Below, piece after piece: positions 16,976 to 26,900 of a stretch of DNA of 64,000 bases. Source of the DNA: Hymenobacter taeanensis (GTDB lineage Bacteria; Bacteroidota; Bacteroidia; Cytophagales; Hymenobacteraceae); assembly GCF_013137895.1 (NCBI RefSeq), contig NZ_CP053538.1, positions 3,255,001-3,319,000 of the forward strand, given 5' to 3'. The position numbers and the translations under genes were made by a program. A model generated the notes under the pieces. It saw only the letters and a list, made by a program, of their open reading frames with translations. It did not search any database and had not been told where the DNA came from. How positions within the stretch are numbered: position 1 is the stretch's first letter; each line of letters begins with the position of its first letter.

Positions 16976-17620
16976 ATGAAAGGCATTGAGCCAATTCTGG
17001 AGAATAACCGCAAATGGGCTGATACTCAACGCGCTGCTGATCCTGAGTTTTTTACGCGTTTGGCCGATGGCCAGAAACCGCGCTACCTGTTCATTGGCTG
17101 CTCCGATTCCCGCGTGCCAGCCAGTGCCATCACCGGCACCGGTCCCGGCGACATGTTCGTGCACCGCAACATTGCTAACCTGGTGGTAAACACCGACCTG
17201 AATCTGCTCTCGGTGTTGCAATACGCTGTAGAGGTGTTAGGTGTGCAGGATATACTGGTGGTAGGCCACTACGGCTGTGGCGGCGTAGCGGCAGCGGCGG
17301 CTGACAAACAGTACGGTCTCATCGACAGTTGGCTGACCAATATCCGCGACGTTATCCGGATACATGAGGCGGAGTTTACGAGTATCAGTGATGAGCAAGC
17401 GCGCCTGCGCCGGCTCGTGGAGCTGAACGTGATAGAGCAGGTGCGTAACCTGTCTAAAACCAGCATCATTCAGAACGCCTGGAAAACCGGAAACCCACCC
17501 CGCCTGCACGGCTTGGTGTACGATATCAAAGAAGGGTTGCTAAAGGACCTGCAAGTGGAAGGCTCCCAGCTAGCCGAGCTAAAGAATGTTTACACTACTA
17601 ACAAAGTGGCTCATTCATAA
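16976..17620 (+). CDS. Beta-class carbonic anhydrase
   Basis: 214 aa. It interconverts CO2 and bicarbonate in the cytosol. Zinc ligands and catalytic dyad are visible: C42, D44 and R46 in GCSDSRVPAS, and H98 and C101 in VVGHYGCGGV. The motif GDMFVHRNIANLV is also conserved. Length and motif spacing match the plant-type Can enzymes. Probably co-transcribed with the SulP gene; together they could import bicarbonate and balance it with CO2 for carboxylases. Transcription ends at the terminator at 17766-17800. Confidence 0.95.
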   Translation: MKGIEPILENNRKWADTQRAADPEFFTRLADGQKPRYLFIGCSDSRVPASAITGTGPGDMFVHRNIANLVVNTDLNLLSVLQYAVEVLGVQDILVVGHYGCGGVAAAAADKQYGLIDSWLTNIRDVIRIHEAEFTSISDEQARLRRLVELNVIEQVRNLSKTSIIQNAWKTGNPPRLHGLVYDIKEGLLKDLQVEGSQLAELKNVYTTNKVAHS

Positions 17621-17765
17621 TTGAACTGCAAGCAGGCAGGAAAATCAGCCGAGAAGTAAGAGGAGTGCATTTGGCGTAGCAAAGCGCTAAACACTCTTGG
17701 CTGGTCTATCTGCTTCAACCATATCATCGGGCGTAGTCTGAGGGGAGTGCGCCTTCGATGTGTGG

Positions 17766-17800
17766 AACCGCCGCAACCCCTTGGGTGCGGCGGTTTTTTG
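17766..17800 (+). terminator. Terminator after the carbonic anhydrase gene
   Basis: Stem AACCGCCGCA/TGCGGCGGTT (17766-17775 with 17786-17795), loop of 10 bases, then a T-run. Strong GC stem. Confidence 0.88.
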
Positions 17801-17875
17801 CTACTGTAGGGTGGAGCATCTCTTTAAGCCCGAAAGGCAGTGGCCTAGCGCAACTGCCGGGCATCAGCTACACAC

Positions 17876-17913
17876 TAAAAAGCCGACTTTTCCCTGAGGA
17901 GAGTCGGCTTTTA
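17876..17913. terminator. Terminator between carbonic anhydrase and GH32
   Basis: Stem TAAAAAGCCGACT/AGTCGGCTTTTA with a short loop. It has A before and T after, so it works both ways; it ends the minus-strand fructan operon. Confidence 0.85.
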
Positions 17914-17932
17914 GTTACGGCATTCGCGTGAA

Positions 17933-19459
17933 TTATTTCACCGTGCCCGTCAGCGTAGAGTAGGAGAGGGCATCAACTGTCATGCCTGCCACAGAGCGTA
18001 ATTTCAGCTGGGTAAAGGGCTGCTTCGGGAAGAAGATTTCCGTCATGGTGGTCAGGCCGCCATCAGCAAACAGCTCCACCGACGCCGCATCAAACAGTAG
18101 CGTGAGGTTAGCGGCGGGACTCGTCGCCAGGCGCGGGCCGGGGTGGCGCCCAGAGAAGGTGGAGCTGAAGCCGGAGAGGCCCGCTTGGCTACGGTCGATG
18201 AAGTAGTTATTGTCCTTTTTGTCGTAGCCAATTACCAGTTCTTCACCGCTGGCATTGGACAGCACTACAGCAAAATCCTGGAGCTGCTTGGTGCTAAGCT
18301 TGAGCTGAAACTGGGGGCTGGTAATCCTGAGTTTATCAGACAGGCCTAGCTCGCCTTTCACCGTCAGGTTCTTGAGCGTTTGGGCGGGTTGCGCCAGCTT
18401 CGTAACCTCCGGAACGGGTGTGGAGGTGAGGTAAAGCTCGGAGCCTACCTGCTTGAGCGCCAAGTCGCGTGGGGTGGTCATGGCGCTGCGCCAGGGCGAG
18501 GTAGGTGCTTGGTTAGCATACTCCCAGTTGCTCATCCAGCCCAGGAAAATCTTGCGGGCGCCGGTGTTTCCCCAGGTTACGCCGGCGTAGTTGTCCTTGC
18601 CCCAGTCTACCCACTTTTGGGTGGTGGTTTGGGGGGTGAAGGTGTTGCCATCAAACTGGCCTACGAAGTACTGCGTGGCCGAGCCGCCGTTAGGGCCGCC
18701 GGGGTTAATGCTCACCAGCAGCACCCAGTAGGTTTTACCATTGAGCGTAAGCGGAAACAGGTCGGGGCACTCCCACACGCCGCCGTGGGCGCCCAGCTTC
18801 TCTCCAAACTCACTGAGCTTGGTCCACTCTTTTAGGTTAGGGGAGGAGTAGAACGTGATGCGGTCTTTGGTGGCTAGTGTCATCACCCACTTCTTGGCTA
18901 CCGGGTTCCAGCTCACTTTTGGGTCGCGGAAATCCTGAATGCCGGGGTTGGGCAGTACGGGGTTGCCTTCGTACTTCGTCCAGGTTTTACCCTCATCCAG
19001 GCTGTAGGCTAGGCTTTGGTTCTGGTGCTTCTGGGTGCCTTTCTTTTCCTCGTCTGCGTTGTGATGGGTGAAAATAGCTACCAGCGGCACCTGCCCGTTT
19101 TTGCCGAAGCCGGAGGTGTTGTTCTCGTCCACCACGGCGCTGCCCGAGAAAATCATCCCCAGCTTGTCAGGGAACAGGGCAATAGACTGCTCTTTCCAGT
19201 TTACCAGGTCGGGGCTGGTGGCGTGGCCCCAGTGCATGGGGCCCCACTCCATGCCCTCGGGGTAGTGCTGGAAGAACAGGTGGTAGGTGCCCTTGTAGTA
19301 CACCATGCCATTGGGGTCGTTCATCCAGTGGGCCGCCGGCGTAAAATGGTAGGCGGGGCGGTACTGAGGCGTGGCCGGTGGCACGGGTTTAACCGTCTGG
19401 GCCTGACTGATTGTGGCTAAGCCAGTTAAGGAGAGGGCTAGGAGAAGAGCTTTTTTCAT
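17933..19459 (-). CDS. GH32 fructanase (levanase/inulinase/invertase type)
   Basis: 508 aa with a signal peptide (LLALSLTGLATISQAQ). The five-blade propeller carries the nucleophile D48 in HWMNDPNGMVYY, the transition-state stabiliser in DFRDPKVSW and the acid/base E in GVWECPDLF. The C-terminal ~150 residues form the GH32 beta-sandwich. The enzyme hydrolyses beta-fructosyl bonds; exo or endo action cannot be told. Secreted to the periplasm or surface. It is the last gene of the SusC-SusD-porter-kinase-GH32 array. Confidence 0.94.
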   Translation of the reverse strand: MKKALLLALSLTGLATISQAQTVKPVPPATPQYRPAYHFTPAAHWMNDPNGMVYYKGTYHLFFQHYPEGMEWGPMHWGHATSPDLVNWKEQSIALFPDKLGMIFSGSAVVDENNTSGFGKNGQVPLVAIFTHHNADEEKKGTQKHQNQSLAYSLDEGKTWTKYEGNPVLPNPGIQDFRDPKVSWNPVAKKWVMTLATKDRITFYSSPNLKEWTKLSEFGEKLGAHGGVWECPDLFPLTLNGKTYWVLLVSINPGGPNGGSATQYFVGQFDGNTFTPQTTTQKWVDWGKDNYAGVTWGNTGARKIFLGWMSNWEYANQAPTSPWRSAMTTPRDLALKQVGSELYLTSTPVPEVTKLAQPAQTLKNLTVKGELGLSDKLRITSPQFQLKLSTKQLQDFAVVLSNASGEELVIGYDKKDNNYFIDRSQAGLSGFSSTFSGRHPGPRLATSPAANLTLLFDAASVELFADGGLTTMTEIFFPKQPFTQLKLRSVAGMTVDALSYSTLTGTVK

Positions 19460-19530
19460 GCGGGTGGGAAGGAGAAACTAATAGGGAGTAGGCTTAGAAA
19501 CTGCAGCCTGAAACGGACTTTTGAACTGGC

Positions 19531-20424
19531 CTACACGGGTTGGGCCGCCAGCAGTTCCGCCACATCACGCTCAGAGAATGCTGGGGTAGCACCCAAGTGA
19601 GTAGCAACCAGCGCCCCCGTAGCACACGCGAAGCGCAGCGCCTCTCCCGGCTCGGTGCCGGAAAGCCACCCTTTAAGCAGGGCGGCCAGAAATGCGTCGC
19701 CGCTGCCAATGGTGTCTTTTACCTCTACTGCAACGCCGGGCGCGCGGTAGAGCTGGTTGTTGGTCCAGAGCAGGGCCCCATCGGCACCGCAGGTAACGCA
19801 CACGGCTCGCAGGTCAAAACGGGCCGCCAGCCACTGCATAGCCGTGGGGCGGTCAGTTGCTTCCCCAAACCATGCCATAATTTCGGCCAGTTCGTGGTGG
19901 TTCATCTTTACCAAATGTGCCTTCTCAAGCAAGTATTTCACCACTTCTTTCGTGTAGTGCGGGGGGCGCACGTTCACGTCGAAAACATTGAACCGGGCAT
20001 GCTCCAGCAGCCGATACAGCGTTTCGCGGGTAGCAGTCTGGCGCGCGGCCAGGCTCCCAAATACAAACATATCGGCTTGCTCCACTAAGGTTTCCAGGGT
20101 AGCAGCATACTGAATGTAGTCCCAGGCAACGGGCTGCACAATTTTGTAGGTGACTTCGTTGGCGTCATCCACGTTGGCCTTCACTACGCCGGTGAGGTGG
20201 GTTTTGCCGTGTTGCACGAACTCGGTGCTGAGGCCTTTCGATTCGATAAAGTCAAGTAGCTCCGTTCCCAGATCATCATCACCGACGCGGCTAATGAGGT
20301 CGGCAGACAGGCCCAGCTGATGCAGATGCACGGCCACGTTGAAGGGGGCACCGCCGGGCTGCTTGCCCGAGGGCAGCACGTCCCAGAGCACTTCGCCAAA
20401 GCAGACTATATTCTTGTCAGACAT
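19531..20424 (-). CDS. Fructokinase (PfkB family)
   Basis: 297 aa ribokinase-fold sugar kinase. N-terminal signature PSGKQPGGAPFNVAVHL and C-terminal anion-hole motif DTIGSGDAFLAALLKGWL with catalytic Asp are both present. Cytosolic; it should form fructose-6-phosphate. Position between a sugar porter and a GH32 gene supports fructose over other sugars. It is 71 bases upstream of the GH32 start and follows a palindrome-rich gap of 173 bases after the porter gene. Confidence 0.92.
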   Translation of the reverse strand: MSDKNIVCFGEVLWDVLPSGKQPGGAPFNVAVHLHQLGLSADLISRVGDDDLGTELLDFIESKGLSTEFVQHGKTHLTGVVKANVDDANEVTYKIVQPVAWDYIQYAATLETLVEQADMFVFGSLAARQTATRETLYRLLEHARFNVFDVNVRPPHYTKEVVKYLLEKAHLVKMNHHELAEIMAWFGEATDRPTAMQWLAARFDLRAVCVTCGADGALLWTNNQLYRAPGVAVEVKDTIGSGDAFLAALLKGWLSGTEPGEALRFACATGALVATHLGATPAFSERDVAELLAAQPV

Positions 20425-20448
20425 GGATATCAGAAGTTGAGTTTTAGT

Positions 20449-20577
20449 AGAACGTCATGCAGGGTACCACCTATTTCCCGCGCTGATAATGTTTATCCGT
20501 CATGCTTCGGCTGCGCGGACGCCAGATCAAGCATGACGGGCTTATTGGGTGCGATAAACTGCTTAGCTTGACGTTCT
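20449..20577. repeat. Nested palindromes between the porter and fructokinase genes
   Basis: Three nested inverted pairs: AGAACGTCA (20449-20457)/TGACGTTCT (20569-20577), GTTTATC (20491-20497)/GATAAAC (20553-20559), and CCGTCATGCTT (20497-20507)/AAGCATGACGG (20529-20539). Half copies occur at 29116-29131 and 58483-58494. It fills most of the gap inside the operon. Confidence 0.65.
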
Positions 20578-20597
20578 TGTACGTTTGCTAAAGAGGT

Positions 20598-21935
20598 CTA
20601 GTGAATGACAAGCGTCTTTTCAAGCTGCTCCAGAGAGGTGCCTTTGGTTTCGGGCATCAGGCGCCATACGTAGAGCAGCTGCAGCACCATCATGGCGCAA
20701 AAGAAGGCGAAGGTGTGTCCTCCTCCCAGTTTCTCAGCCAAATAAGGGAAGGTAAAGGCAATGATAGCCGCCATAACCCAGTGCGTGGAGGAGCCCAGGG
20801 CCTGACCTTTTGCGCGTACCGTATTCGGGAATATTTCGGAGATGAATACCCAAATGACTGCGCCCTGTGAGAAGGCAAAAAAGGCGATGTACACAAACAG
20901 CAGCACCGGCACCAGCATACCACCCAAGGCGCTGAAATTCTGGGAATAGAAAGCCCACGACACCAGGCCTAGCGTAACAATAACCCCATACGAGCCGATG
21001 AGCATGAGCTGGCGGCGGCCTACGCGGTCAATGAACTGGCGGGCCAGCAGCGTAAAGGCGAAGTTCACGAGGCCCAGGCCCGCCGACGACAGCAAGGCCG
21101 AGCCCTTGCCTAGGCCAGTCATTTCGAAAATACGCGGGGCGAAGTAGATGATGGCGTTAATGCCCGATACCTGATTGAATACCGCGAACAGCACGGCCAG
21201 CATAACTGGGGTGCGGTATTGCTTGGCGAACAACGAACGGCCGCCTACCATAGCTTCATCAGTGGCATTGGTAGTCAGGATGCTGGTCACGTCTTCGTTG
21301 GCGGAAGCGGGGTTGATGAGGTGCAAAATCTGGCGGCCTTCCTCCACCCGGCCGCGCCCAATGAGCCACCGGGGGCTTTCCGGCACACGGAACAGCAGCA
21401 CAAAGAACAGAGCCGCGGGCACCACCTGCACGCCCAGCATCCAGCGCCAATCCTGCTCGCCCACCCCCGTCAGGAGGTAGTTGGAGAGGTAGGCCACCAG
21501 AATGCCCAGCACAATATTGAACTGGAACATGCTTACCATGCGCCCCCGCGACTCGCGCGGCGACACCTCCGAGATGTATAGCGGCGCCGTAACCGACGAC
21601 GCTCCTACGCCTAGGCCACCCAAAAAGCGGAACACCACAAACGCCAACCAGCTGTGCGTAAGCGCCGCACCCAGCGCCGACACGAAGTAGAGCACCGCAA
21701 TCCAGATGAGCGTCTGGCGGCGGCCCAGCTTATCCGAAGGAACACCGCCGAAGATGGCGCCGAATACGGTGCCAATCAGAGCAATGGAAATGGTGAAGCC
21801 GTGCTCCACGGGGCTTAGGCTCCAGACCTGCTGGATGGCCTTTTCGGCTCCCGAAATCACGGCGGTATCGAAGCCGAACAGGAAGCCGCCCAGCGCAACC
21901 ACCAGGGACCAGAAGAAAACGTTGCTATTTTTCAC
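20598..21935 (-). CDS. Sugar porter (MFS), probably fructose uptake
   Basis: 445 aa from a GTG at 21935 (KNSNVFFWSLVVALGGFLFG). Sugar-porter hallmarks: GFDTAVISGA, DKLGRRQTL, RFLGGLGVG, PESPRWLIGRGR, RVGRRQLML and PETKGTSLEQLE. Twelve membrane helices; inner membrane proton symport. In-frame codons upstream of the GTG translate an intergenic repeat (HHLTNSPLHHF) and are not counted. Located between SusD and fructokinase, so fructose released by GH32 is the likely substrate. Confidence 0.91.
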   Translation of the reverse strand: MKNSNVFFWSLVVALGGFLFGFDTAVISGAEKAIQQVWSLSPVEHGFTISIALIGTVFGAIFGGVPSDKLGRRQTLIWIAVLYFVSALGAALTHSWLAFVVFRFLGGLGVGASSVTAPLYISEVSPRESRGRMVSMFQFNIVLGILVAYLSNYLLTGVGEQDWRWMLGVQVVPAALFFVLLFRVPESPRWLIGRGRVEEGRQILHLINPASANEDVTSILTTNATDEAMVGGRSLFAKQYRTPVMLAVLFAVFNQVSGINAIIYFAPRIFEMTGLGKGSALLSSAGLGLVNFAFTLLARQFIDRVGRRQLMLIGSYGVIVTLGLVSWAFYSQNFSALGGMLVPVLLFVYIAFFAFSQGAVIWVFISEIFPNTVRAKGQALGSSTHWVMAAIIAFTFPYLAEKLGGGHTFAFFCAMMVLQLLYVWRLMPETKGTSLEQLEKTLVIH

Positions 21936-21949
21936 GGCGGGGAAATCAA

Positions 21950-22088
21950 GGGTGAAATGGTGAAGTGGTGAATTTGTGAGGTGGTGAAATGGTGGGTCTG
22001 CAGGGCAACCTTGCACGCATGGCGTCATTTGCGCAGCCTTGGCCAGGCGAAAGGAAAACTCACCATTTCACCACTTCACAATTTCACC
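21950..22088. repeat. GTGAAG-type palindromic element between SusD and porter genes
   Basis: Left arm 21950-21980 and right arm 22058-22088 are inverted copies built from GGTGAAATGGTGAAGTGGTG words, with about 77 bases between. The right arm ends one base before the SusD stop codon and the left arm begins 14 bases upstream of the porter start. Same vocabulary as the in-frame insert at 6264-6339 and the element at 57391-57548. Confidence 0.8.
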
Positions 22089-22089
22089 T

Positions 22090-23811
22090 CTACCAGCCGG
22101 GGTTCTGCTTGTACAGACCTTTGCTGAAGTTAATCTGGTTGAGTGGAATGGGCAGGTACTCGTCGCGCCCTTTCGTGAAGCGGGCTTCTTTCAGGTACAG
22201 GCGCTTGGTCTTTTCCTTGTCGAAGTAGGTGTTCAGGTAGTCGCCGGCAATGCCCCAGCGCACCAGGTCAAAGAAGCGGTAGCCTTCCATGGCAAACTCC
22301 AGGCGGCGCTCAAAGCGCAGGGCTTCGCGGGCGTACTGCTGGTTCCATTGGGCAGCGGAATACAACCCGATTTTGTAGTTGGAGATGTTAGCGCCAGTGG
22401 TGGTTTTCAGGCGGGCCGTGCTGTTCTGGGCGCGCTGCCGAATCTGGTTGATGATGGGCAGAGCCTCAGATGCGCGGTTCAGCTCAATCAGGGCTTCAGC
22501 CTTCCACAGCAGCACGTCGGCAAAGCGGATCAGCGCCCAGTTCTTGGAGGAGTTCATGAACGGCGGCGTCTTCTGGAAGCTGGGGTCAGTGGGCAGCACC
22601 GTTTCCTTCATCGACATGTACACGCCGTACGTGTTCTGGTCGCGCAGCCACGAGGTTTCAAAGATGAACGACGGCAGGTACTTATAGGGGTGCGACGGAA
22701 TGGCAATGGTGTGGTCGAGGCGCGGGTCAACGGTATTGGCCTGGAAATCAGCAGCGGTAGTCAGGTCCGAGTTGTTGAAGGTGGTGAACAGCGGCAGGCC
22801 CTGCGCATCCGTCTTAAAGGAGTTGACCAGGTTCTGGCTGGGCTGATGAAAGCCGCAGCAGCCGTAGTCGGGGTTCATAGGGTAATTCAGCTCGTTGCCG
22901 CGTTGGGTGCGGCCCTTGGGCGTACCATCGTTGCGCGAAAACTGAATGGCAAACACCGACTCCACGCCGTTGTCGCCGGCAGTCAGAAAGTTGGTGGCAA
23001 AGTCGGGGTGCAGCGAGTATTTGCCCGAGTTGATAACCTGGTTAGTGAGCGTTACTACTTCCTGCAGCTTGGCCTGGTCTACGCTCGTCACGGCGTGGTT
23101 GTCGTTCTGCACGTAGGCTTGGTAGAGTAGCGTTTTAGCCAGGTAGGCCTGGGCCGCCGACTTCGTAACACGTCCGGTTTCGGGCTGAGTTTCGGGCAGG
23201 TTGGCTACCGCAAACCGGAAGTCGTCGGCAATCTTGGTCCAGAGCGCATCATTGCTTAGGTCTACGTTCGATACCTCGCCGTACTTGTCCGTGGGCACCG
23301 ACTGATCAATGTACGGCACGCGCTTGAACAGCTCCTTGAGCAGGAAGTAGTAGTGGCCCCGCAGGAAGCGCACCTCACCCTGGCGCACGGCCTTGGTGGG
23401 CATGGCGGCGGCATCTACGGCATCGAGGCGGCGCAGGGCATCGTTGCAGCGCGACACGCCAATGTAGAGCAGGAACCATAGCTCGTCGGTGTTGCCAACA
23501 TCGACGCGGTTGAAGGTGAAGGTTTCGTAGAAGTGGAAAGCGTCTACGTCGGCGGTACCGTTGCCGCCCTTGTAGGCGTCGCCGCCGCGCACGTTGCCGT
23601 AGGGCCACATGGAGGTGTAGGGGGCGCGGTACACGTCGTTGCCGAGCTGGGAGTAAGCGGCAATAACCTGCTTTTCAATATTGGCGGGCGTGTTCAGCTG
23701 GTCGTCGCTGAGGGCACCAATGGGGGCCACGTCGAGGAACTTGTTATCGTTGCAGCCGGAAGCAAATGCGAGTAGCGACAGGGCCAACACGCTGGTTTTG
23801 AAGATTTTCAT
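22090..23811 (-). CDS. SusD/RagB outer-membrane glycan-binding lipoprotein
   Basis: 573 aa. Lipoprotein signal peptide with lipobox ending ASGC (C20), then KFLDVAPIGALSDDQL, the SusD opening. Tetratricopeptide-like helices in the first half and the conserved end GLYKQNPGW fit the RagB/SusD family. It caps the SusC barrel on the cell surface and binds oligosaccharides, here probably fructan. It follows SusC by 101 bases; that spacer is a palindromic repeat. Confidence 0.93.
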   Translation of the reverse strand: MKIFKTSVLALSLLAFASGCNDNKFLDVAPIGALSDDQLNTPANIEKQVIAAYSQLGNDVYRAPYTSMWPYGNVRGGDAYKGGNGTADVDAFHFYETFTFNRVDVGNTDELWFLLYIGVSRCNDALRRLDAVDAAAMPTKAVRQGEVRFLRGHYYFLLKELFKRVPYIDQSVPTDKYGEVSNVDLSNDALWTKIADDFRFAVANLPETQPETGRVTKSAAQAYLAKTLLYQAYVQNDNHAVTSVDQAKLQEVVTLTNQVINSGKYSLHPDFATNFLTAGDNGVESVFAIQFSRNDGTPKGRTQRGNELNYPMNPDYGCCGFHQPSQNLVNSFKTDAQGLPLFTTFNNSDLTTAADFQANTVDPRLDHTIAIPSHPYKYLPSFIFETSWLRDQNTYGVYMSMKETVLPTDPSFQKTPPFMNSSKNWALIRFADVLLWKAEALIELNRASEALPIINQIRQRAQNSTARLKTTTGANISNYKIGLYSAAQWNQQYAREALRFERRLEFAMEGYRFFDLVRWGIAGDYLNTYFDKEKTKRLYLKEARFTKGRDEYLPIPLNQINFSKGLYKQNPGW

Positions 23812-23814
23812 GGG

Positions 23815-23915
23815 AATTTAGATTAGAACTTAGAACCTAGATAGTAGAGCTTAGAAGGCGGCGACTATTGGTAGTAGCCTGGGGTCTGAGCTCTCGTTTC
23901 TGAGTTCTGATCTTA
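23815..23915. repeat. AGAACT-type palindromic spacer between SusC and SusD
   Basis: Left words TTAGAACTTAGAACCTAGA at 23823-23841 face AGCTCTCGTTTCTGAGTTCT (reverse complement AGAACTCAGAAACGAGAGCT) at 23890-23909. The right end overlaps the SusC stop and the left end begins just past the SusD start. Symmetry is imperfect. Confidence 0.5.
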
Positions 23916-26900
23916 GAAGGAAACGTTAAGGCCGGTGGTGAAAATGCGCGGCAGCGGATACTGGTAGTTGGTCACTTCGGGGTCGGCGCCGGTGTACTCT
24001 TTGCTCTTGACCGTGAAGATGTTCTGGCCCTGCACGTACAGGCGCACGCCCTGCAGCTTAAAGCGGCTCACCAGGCCACTCGGCAGCGAATAGCCCACTT
24101 GCACGTTGCGCAGCTTCATGTAAGAAGCGTTTTCGATGAAGTAAGTAGAAGCGCGGCCCTCATTGTTGGTGTTGATGAGCGTAGCGGCCGGAATGGTAGA
24201 GCCGGTGTTGGTCGGCGTCCAGGCATCGAGCAGGCGCTGGCCCCAGTTTTCACCCGAGGCAATCGACGAGAAATCGGTCCGGAATTTGGCGTTGTTGAAG
24301 GCATACAGGCCCTGCACCCCCTGAAAGAACACCTGCACATCGAAGCCTTTGTAGCCTGCGCTCAGGTTGAGGCCGTAGTTGAAATCGGGCACACCTTCCG
24401 TAATCCAGGTTTGGTCGAAGTTGTCTACTTTGCCGTCGCCGTTCAGATCTTTGTAGCGGATGCGGCCGGGGGCGGCGCCCACCTGCGTAGGCCCGCCGCT
24501 CACTTCGGCGGAGTTCTGGTACAGGCCATCGGCCACGTAGCCGTACACGGCATTAATGGAGTGGCCTAGGCGGGTTACATCCTGGCCGTTGCCGCCATAG
24601 GCATTGATCACCTCATCGGGCAGGTAGGTGAGCTTATTGCGGTAGGTAGAAAGGTTGCCCGTGATGCCGTACGTCAGGCCGTTGGTCAGCTCGCTTTGGT
24701 AACTGAGCAGGAATTCCCAGCCCTTGTTCTGGATGGAGGCGCCGTTCACAAACTTGTCGCCGCCTTCACCCACTACGGCCAGGAAAGGCAGATTCACCAG
24801 AATATCCTTGCTGTTCTTAACGAAGTAGTCAACCGAGCCCGAGAGCTTGTTCTGCAGCAGGCCAAAATCTAGGCCTACGTTGGTCTGAGTAGTGGTTTCC
24901 CATTTCAGGCTGGGGTTAGACCGCTGAAAGCGCCGGTAGCCCGAGGGCAGGTTGGTATCGTTGCCGTAAATGTCGTAGGCCGTGCCGTGGTCGTAGTCGA
25001 AGTTGGGGTCCAGAGTACCCAGCAACGACTGGTAGAGGCCCCGCGAGGCAAAGTTGGCAATGTCCTGGTTGCCGGTCTGGCCCCAGCCAGCACGCAGTTT
25101 CAAGTCCGACAGGAACGGTACCGCGTCCTTCACAAACGTCTCCTCGCTCAGGCGCCAGCCCGCCGAGAGAGCCGGGAATACCCCAAACCGCTCATCTTGC
25201 CCGAAGCGCGAAGAACCGTCGCGGCGGATAGTGGCCGAGAGCAGGTAACGATCGGCGAAGGAGTAGTTGATTTTGCCGAAGTAAGAGGCCAGGCGGTAAG
25301 CCGTGGCTCCACCGCCGTTGTCTTTGTTAGCGGCACCAGCATCGAGGTAGGCGTAGTTAGGGTCTTCGCTGGCAAAGTTGGTGCGCGAGGCGTAGCTGCT
25401 CTCATCATAGTAGCTGATGCGCTCGGTGCCGGCCACGAAGCCCAATTGGTGCTTGCCACCCAGGGTCATGTCGTAGTTCAGGGTGTTCTGCCACACCCAG
25501 TTGCCCCAGAACCGGTTGTTGTCGGTTACGCGGTTGTTCTGCTCCGACAGGAAGCCCGCCTTGTAGGTCTTATAAATCTGGCGGTACTTGAAGAGGCTGT
25601 AGTCGATGCCGAAGCTGGTGCGCAGGTGCAGGCCTTTCAGTATCTCCGCATCGGCAAACAGGTTACCAAACACGCGGCCCGTGTTCGAGCGGTTCTGCTG
25701 GTTGTCGGTGAGCAGGCGCAGCGGGTTGTCCCGGTCGCTCATGCCTGCTACCGGGCCACCCCAGCCCACACCATCCACGGTATGCACGGGCACAATGGAG
25801 GGCAGCTGCGTAGTCCGGTCGCGCACCAGGTTCAGGTCAAACTCTGCCCGCTGCGACTTCACCACCGTCAGGTTTTCGCCTACTTTCAGCTTGCCCTCCA
25901 GGAAGTTGTAGTCGGAGTTGATGCGGGCCGTCATGCGGTCGAAGCTGGTGTGCTTCAGGGTGCCGCTGTTGTCGTAGTAGTTCAGCGAGAATAGGGCGCC
26001 GCCCCGCTCACTGCCGCTGCTCAGGCTCAGGTTGTAGCTCTGAATCAGGGCGTTTTGCTGCGTTTCCTTAAACCAGTCGGTATTGGAGGCGCGCTGGGTT
26101 TTATCGGCGTCAATGAACTCCGGCACCGTCACGCCGTCCAGCACGAGCTTACCGCCGGCGTCGCGGTGCGTCTGGAAGTTGTAGTAGGGGAGGCTGGGCA
26201 CGGTGCCATCGTTGATGGCGGCCTGACCATACACGCGGCCGTAATCCTGCGTGTTGAGCAGCTTAATGTGCGGACCGGGCTGCTGCACACTGAAGAAGGT
26301 GGAGAAGTCAACCCGGGTGGCGCCTTTCTTGGCCTTCTTAGTCGTGATGATGATAACGCCGTTGCCCGCCCGTGAGCCGTAGATGCTGGCCGCCGACGCA
26401 TCTTTCAGCACCTGAATCGACTCGATATCGTTCTGGTTGATCTGGTTGATGCCTTCCTTGGTCGGGATGCCGTCGATAACGTACAGCGGGTCGTTGTTGC
26501 CCAGCGTGCCAATGCCCCGAATACGCACGGTAGCGGCGCTGCCCGGGGCACCGTCGGTAGTAATCTGCACACCTGGTACGCGGCCCTGCAGGTTGCGCGT
26601 CACGTCATTGGAGGCCATGTCTTTAATTTCCTCCGTCTTCACCACGGCCACGGCACCCGTCAGGTCGGCTTTGCGCTGGGTCTGGTAGCCGGTCACGACC
26701 ACTTCATCCAGAGCCGCCGCATCGGGCGCCAGCGTGATGTTGAAGTTGCCACCTGCTACGGCTACCTCCTGCGACTTGTAGCCCACGAAAGAGACGAGTA
26801 GAGTGGTAACATTATCGGGCACCGACAACGTGAAATTGCCGTCGTTATCGGTGGAGGTACCGATGGCGGTACCCTTGGCAACGATGGTTACCCCAGGCAT

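Noticed and set aside
20449..20577. Possible CRISPR or attachment site
   Set aside because: Nested inverted pairs, not evenly spaced direct repeats; no cas or integrase gene nearby.
21936..22028. Upstream extension of the sugar porter frame
   Set aside because: It is only the GTGAAG-type repeat read in frame; the GTG at 21935 opens the conserved protein.
22039..23130. Long plus-strand open frame opposite the SusD gene
   Set aside because: It is antisense to a clear SusD gene and arises from high GC; composition and lack of any motif mark it as a shadow.
24987..25994. 335-codon plus-strand open frame opposite SusC
   Set aside because: Antisense to the SusC barrel; no domain, valine/glutamine-rich shadow translation.
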